Source: Sphaerisporangium sp040685555
GTDB taxonomy: Bacteria > Actinomycetota > Actinomycetes > Streptosporangiales > Streptosporangiaceae
Direction: 5' to 3'
Assembly (NCBI RefSeq): GCF_040685555.1
Contig: NZ_JBFBIK010000018.1
Span: 21,275-85,274 of the forward strand
Length of the DNA stretch: 64,000 nucleotides
In this document: positions 61,260 to 64,000 of the stretch, one piece after another
Numbering within the stretch: the stretch's first letter is position 1
Layout: every line of letters starts with the position of its first letter
Notes under the pieces: generated by a model
Database searches by the model: none
The model's input: only the letters and a program-made list of their open reading frames with translations
Told to the model about the DNA's origin: nothing
Translations under genes and position numbers: made by a program

Positions 61260-61697
61260 ATGAAGGAACGTGTACGGGCCATCCTCATTACTCCGGGCGG
61301 GAACCTGCTGACGATCAAGCGGGTACGGCCGGGCATGGCACCGTACTGGGTGCTGCCCGGCGGCGGTGTGGAGCCGGCCGACACCAGCCTTGAGGCCGTG
61401 CTACTGCGCGAGGTCGACGAAGAACTCGGTGGGCATGCCAAGATCCATTCGCTGGTGCACGTGCACGTCCAGGAGGGCGAGCGACAGTACTTCTTCCTCG
61501 CGCGCATCGACCAATGGGATCCGGCGCGGCGAAGTGGACCGGAATTTGACGACCCCTCACGGGGCGAGTACATCGTCAAGGAAGTGCCCTTGAACCCCGC
61601 AGGCCTGGCGGCGATCGCCCTGAAGCCCGAGCCGGTCGCGGACTTGCTCGGCGAGCACGCCAGACGGCTGTTCGAGCTCACTGACCTGGGGCGGTAG
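61260..61697 (+). CDS. NUDIX hydrolase
   Basis: A 145-aa NUDIX protein that cleaves a nucleoside diphosphate linked to some other group. The NUDIX box is GGGVEPADTSLEAVLLREVD followed by EELGG (about 39-63), with all key Gly, Glu and Arg residues present. The preceding PYWVLPGGG and the C-terminal beta-rich half (VHVQEGERQYFFLARI) are typical. Start ATG 61260 with GGAAGGAAC upstream. It follows the SDR fragment by 32 bp and ends at a strong terminator. Substrate unknown. Confidence 0.9.
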   Translation: MKERVRAILITPGGNLLTIKRVRPGMAPYWVLPGGGVEPADTSLEAVLLREVDEELGGHAKIHSLVHVHVQEGERQYFFLARIDQWDPARRSGPEFDDPSRGEYIVKEVPLNPAGLAAIALKPEPVADLLGEHARRLFELTDLGR

Positions 61698-61726
61698 TAC
61701 TCGCGCTCCGTCTGATCCCACGCACC

Positions 61727-61772
61727 ACGAAGCGCCCCGCCCTCCTAACAGGGAGAAGTTGGGGCGCTTCGT
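61727..61772 (+). terminator. Hairpin terminator after the NUDIX gene
   Basis: ACGAAGCGCCCC (61727-61738) pairs perfectly with GGGGCGCTTCGT (61761-61772), a 12-bp stem, 29 bp after the stop. Confidence 0.82.
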
Positions 61773-61910
61773 CGTCTCAGCCTTCGACGCGAGCCTCCTC
61801 GTGAAGGCGCTCCATCCGCCTGGGGTCGGGCGGGCGGCGGGGCCCCGACAGCTCCGCCGCCCTGTCACCTTCCCCATTCTTCCTGGCCGTCCCGAGGGGC
61901 CTGGAAGCTC

Positions 61911-62065
61911 TTGGCCCGGCACCCAGCCGTGGTTCGGTGCCGGGGTCTTACTGCTGGGAGGGGAGACAGGGCCCGCTCTTGGCTTGCGGGAGCCTGCCAG
62001 CGCTGCGGCCATGGGCCGGGGCTGGTCTACCCATCCCTGAGCGTCCCCCCTTTTGTGGGAGTCCT
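61911..62065 (+). repeat. Structured non-coding element, copy A
   Basis: About 155 nt related to 62919-63070. Three hairpins are predicted on the plus strand: CCGGCACC/GGTGCCGG (61916-61923 with 61936-61943) closing a loop CAGCCGTGGTTC; CCCGC/GCGGG (61972-61976 with 61986-61990); and CCAGC/GCTGG (61997-62001 with 62021-62025) containing CGGCC/GGCCG. Conserved single-stranded text GGGGTCTTA and ACCCATCCCTGAG separates or follows them. It ends about 130 bp before the gene at 62197. The strand is assumed from that position; no Rfam class is recognised. Confidence 0.6.
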
Positions 62066-62196
62066 TGGGCGATTCTCGTGATCGCTCGAGTCGGGATGAT
62101 ACGCCGTTCAGGGCCGAGCAAAAGGCCACCACGACACGACACCCCCTATGTCCCAGCACCGGCAGAAGAGTCGGTGATGTGAGGTAGGTTCCGCAG

Positions 62197-62889
62197 GTGA
62201 TCGCTCTGGCGCCGACACCGACTCCCGTCCCTACGGTCACTGTTACTCAGACGGTGGCCCCGACATCGATCCCTACTCCCGTAATTACCATTACGCCGCC
62301 CGACGCTGGAATTGACCCATGGAAAGACGTCGTCTGGGGAAATTTCGGTGGAGCGCTCATCGGTGCGCTCATCGCTCTTGGTGCTGCACTTATTGTCTGG
62401 CACTTCGATAAGCGCCAGAGGATAGAAGACGGTTATCGCCAGCAAGCGACAGACATCTATGTGATGCTGGATCGCGCCGTGACCGCCTCGTTTGATAGAG
62501 ACTGGGCGCTGTCCCATCGCTACTTCGTTCAGTTCCTCGTACTCGCACGGGACATACCAAGGGCCACTGTCAGATCCCGGCGGAGCCGGCTCGCCCTCAA
62601 GCTCCGTCCGAGCGTACGGCGCGCTGTCGTGTACGGGGACATGCGGGGGTGGCTCCTCGATGAGGCCGAGAAGATCAGCGCCTTCTGGAAAACCGACAAG
62701 CCCTTTGGGACACAGCCAGAAGAGCGCAAGGCATTGATAACCCTTTTTCTCGTCGTAGCGCCCAGGGGTTTATCGACCTGGAGATCCGACCAGACCCGAT
62801 GGACACCACCTTGGAAGCCACCTATTCTCGTGACCTCAGACGTTCCGGATAGCCCTTGGTATCGGGACCTCGATGGAACCGATCGGTGA
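62197..62889 (+). CDS. Single-pass membrane protein of unknown function
   Basis: 230 aa. The N-terminal ~40 residues are a Thr/Pro/Val-rich external-type tail (PTPTPVPTVTVTQTVAPTSI). One TM helix is at about 50-69 (FGGALIGALIALGAALIVWH), followed at once by HFDKRQRIEDGYRQQATDIY, a basic cytoplasmic helix. The cytoplasmic domain (about 75-230) contains VMLDRAVTASFDRDWALSHR, RSRRSRLALKLRPSVRRAV and FRKT-like basic patches, then a Pro/Trp-rich end. No family recognised. Start GTG 62197 with AGGTAGG upstream. Third-position GC is lower than the core genes, suggesting later acquisition. It lies between two copies of a structured element. Confidence 0.72.
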   Translation: MIALAPTPTPVPTVTVTQTVAPTSIPTPVITITPPDAGIDPWKDVVWGNFGGALIGALIALGAALIVWHFDKRQRIEDGYRQQATDIYVMLDRAVTASFDRDWALSHRYFVQFLVLARDIPRATVRSRRSRLALKLRPSVRRAVVYGDMRGWLLDEAEKISAFWKTDKPFGTQPEERKALITLFLVVAPRGLSTWRSDQTRWTPPWKPPILVTSDVPDSPWYRDLDGTDR

Positions 62890-62918
62890 CGTCTCAGCTT
62901 GACCGAGTCTGAAAGTGG

Positions 62919-63070
62919 TTTTCCGGCGCCCCAGCCGTGATTCGGCGCTCGGGGTCTTAGCCGGTAGAGGACAGGCAGCCACGTCGTGGCTGCGGCGTCG
63001 GCCAGCGCGCGCGTCCACGGACTGGGGCTGGACACCCATCCCTGAGGGTTCCCCCGTGAATGAGAGTCCC
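62919..63070 (+). repeat. Structured non-coding element, copy B
   Basis: About 152 nt, second copy. Hairpins: CCGGCGCC (62923-62930) with GGCGC-T-CGG (62944-62952), an A-T pair of copy A being G-C here; CAGCCAC/GTGGCTG (62976-62982 with 62986-62992), entirely different bases from copy A but again a perfect stem; CCAGC/GCTGG (63002-63006 with 63027-63031) containing GTCC/GGAC, where a G-C of copy A is T-A. It precedes the gene at 63291 by about 220 bp. Confidence 0.6.
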
Positions 63071-63290
63071 GGCCTGATCGCAGCCGCGCCGAGTCGGCAT
63101 GGGCGTCATTTTGGCTCATGACCTGCCCTGATGGCCGTTACCAGAACGAGACCAGACGCTAAGCCGTCCCGTGGTGCACCGTCCCACTCCGACCGAGGAA
63201 GCGGAGGAAACCGGGGCGTGACGGGCCGACAGGACGTTAACCCAGGAATATGCCAACCTCCGCCTCCCCAACCCAAGGAGAGGCACGCAC

Positions 63291-63713
63291 ATGAACGTCT
63301 ACGACGCAGAGATCTCGATCACCAAGCTCTACGGAGACTCCACCGAGACCCGCACACACTGGGGAATCGACCTGGAAACCGGGCTCTCCTGCATTGACGA
63401 CCTGGCCGCCCAACTCCGGCCCGTCGCCAATTGGGGGACGTTCACCACCGAAGGCGCCGCCCCCCTCACGGTGACGGCCGGTCGGCCAGAACGGCGTCCC
63501 GGTGCCTATATCTGTGTGACCTTGCTGCACAGCGACGGGACTGAAATCCGAGCCGCCTGGCAAATCGACATGGTCACCGCAGACCAACTCCTCGAAGGAC
63601 TGGCAACCCTTCACGGGACCCTCCCCGACCGGTCGGACTTCTGCGTTGCCGGGCAGGTGATTCTGACGTTCATATGGGACGCGGACGCGGACGAGGCGCA
63701 GGGCATCAGCTGA
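63291..63713 (+). CDS. Hypothetical protein (140 aa)
   Basis: Unrecognised, probably a small beta-sandwich: alternating strands (NVYDAEISITKLYGDSTETR, AAPLTVTAGRPERRPGAYIC, VTLLHSDGTEIRAAWQIDMV) around one helix TADQLLEGLATLHG and a final strand VAGQVILTFIWDADADE. No signal peptide or TM helix. Start ATG 63291 with GGAGAGG upstream. It is preceded by structured element B. Codon use is normal for the genome. The region 63071-63290 before it holds no other convincing gene. Confidence 0.7.
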   Translation: MNVYDAEISITKLYGDSTETRTHWGIDLETGLSCIDDLAAQLRPVANWGTFTTEGAAPLTVTAGRPERRPGAYICVTLLHSDGTEIRAAWQIDMVTADQLLEGLATLHGTLPDRSDFCVAGQVILTFIWDADADEAQGIS

Positions 63714-63848
63714 GTCGACGGTCGCGGGCGGCCCTGAGCGGACTGGGCCCCTCGGTCAAGTAAGGGCCATGGGGCGCGAACGCCAGGTGCACTGCGCGCG
63801 GTGCCGGCGCTTACGATAGAGCACCTCCTCTGGAGGAGTTTTCATCCG

Positions 63849-63901
63849 AAGGACCGGCGAGCTTCCGATTAAGAGCCCTTGGGCTCCGCTCGCCGGTCCT
63901 T
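63849..63901. terminator. Very stable nested hairpin near the window end
   Basis: AAGGACCGGCGAGC (63849-63862) pairs perfectly with GCTCGCCGGTCCTT (63888-63901), 14 bp. Inside it GAGCCC (63873-63878) pairs with GGGCTC (63881-63886) across a 2-nt gap. A terminator role for 63291-63713 is possible, though it is about 135 bp downstream; the asymmetric inner arm TTCCGATTAA suggests a structured RNA instead. 63902-64000 holds no feature I can name. Confidence 0.5.
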
Positions 63902-64000
63902 GGTGTTTCCCAAGGTTGATCACCGCAGAGGAGGGGTGCCGCCCCGGGCACGGCCCCGGCATGTTGACCGTTTGACAGGGTTTGGTTCGTTGCATGTGGC

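Noticed and set aside
61557..62240. Minus-strand open frames over the structured elements (also 62529-63119), sharing text such as APNHGW
   Set aside because: The similarity comes from the conserved nucleotide element; the two frames diverge exactly where the hairpin stems change, which fits RNA and not protein conservation.
63131..63397. 88-aa open frame before the gene at 63291
   Set aside because: It overlaps the better-supported start at 63291 in another frame; Arg/Pro/His-rich composition looks non-coding.
63767..63820. Tiny open frame MGRERQVHCARCRRLR with a CxxC motif
   Set aside because: Only 16 codons with no clear ribosome site; chance cannot be excluded.

Overview
The window is high-GC actinobacterial chromosome. 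Starts are often GTG or TTG, many genes overlap by 4 bp (ATGA/GTGA), and the markers present (SepF, SepH, DUF4193, DUF3710, DUF3159, a coproporphyrin-type ferrochelatase, a SulP-carbonic anhydrase fusion) point to a filamentous actinomycete, most likely in or near the Streptosporangiaceae. That family placement is inference from gene style and content, not a database match. The sequence is a draft scaffold: a run of N (28948-29043) interrupts a repeat-rich gene.

Layout. 1-6540: two metallopeptidases, a Baeyer-Villiger-type monooxygenase, the conserved Nif3 / zinc-ribbon / RNase H-phosphatase trio and the RNase P RNA gene rnpB. 6514-9751: a small decayed integrative element lodged at the 3' end of rnpB, with a broken integrase, a fragment of what looks like a sulfur-recognising restriction enzyme, and one intact DUF4041/T5orf172 gene. 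9750-20400: a secreted nuclease-like protein, a VOC protein, a tandem pair of secreted collagen-motif paralogues, SepF, a nucleoside-diphosphate-sugar epimerase-like protein, SulP-carbonic anhydrase, a very long disordered membrane-anchored protein and a PEBP lipoprotein. 20414-23230: a SARP regulator gene destroyed by an IS200/IS605 element that was itself hit by an IS1182-type element. 23378-30292: a DrrAB-type ABC exporter, two bacterial PH-domain membrane proteins and sepH.

30823-56926 is mostly core chromosome: FAD-linked sugar-lactone oxidase, MFS transporter, lytic transglycosylase, ferrochelatase, S9 peptidase, inositol monophosphatase, a two-component system, otsA, valS, an AI-2E-type permease, then a block (dut, DUF3710, OB-fold, DUF3159, two TrkA proteins, APC permease, TRAM RNA methyltransferase) in the same order as Mycobacterium tuberculosis Rv2697c-Rv2689c, as I recall that locus.

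56927-64000 is accessory DNA: an XRE/TPR regulator with an unusual two-tier hairpin touching its start codon, a pair of small paralogous proteins, a DUF397 protein, a 44-residue membrane microprotein, a lipoprotein, an SDR fragment, a NUDIX hydrolase and two unknown genes. Each of the two unknown genes is preceded by a copy of a roughly 150-nt element whose three predicted hairpins are kept by compensatory base changes. That paired element is the best candidate for something undescribed here.
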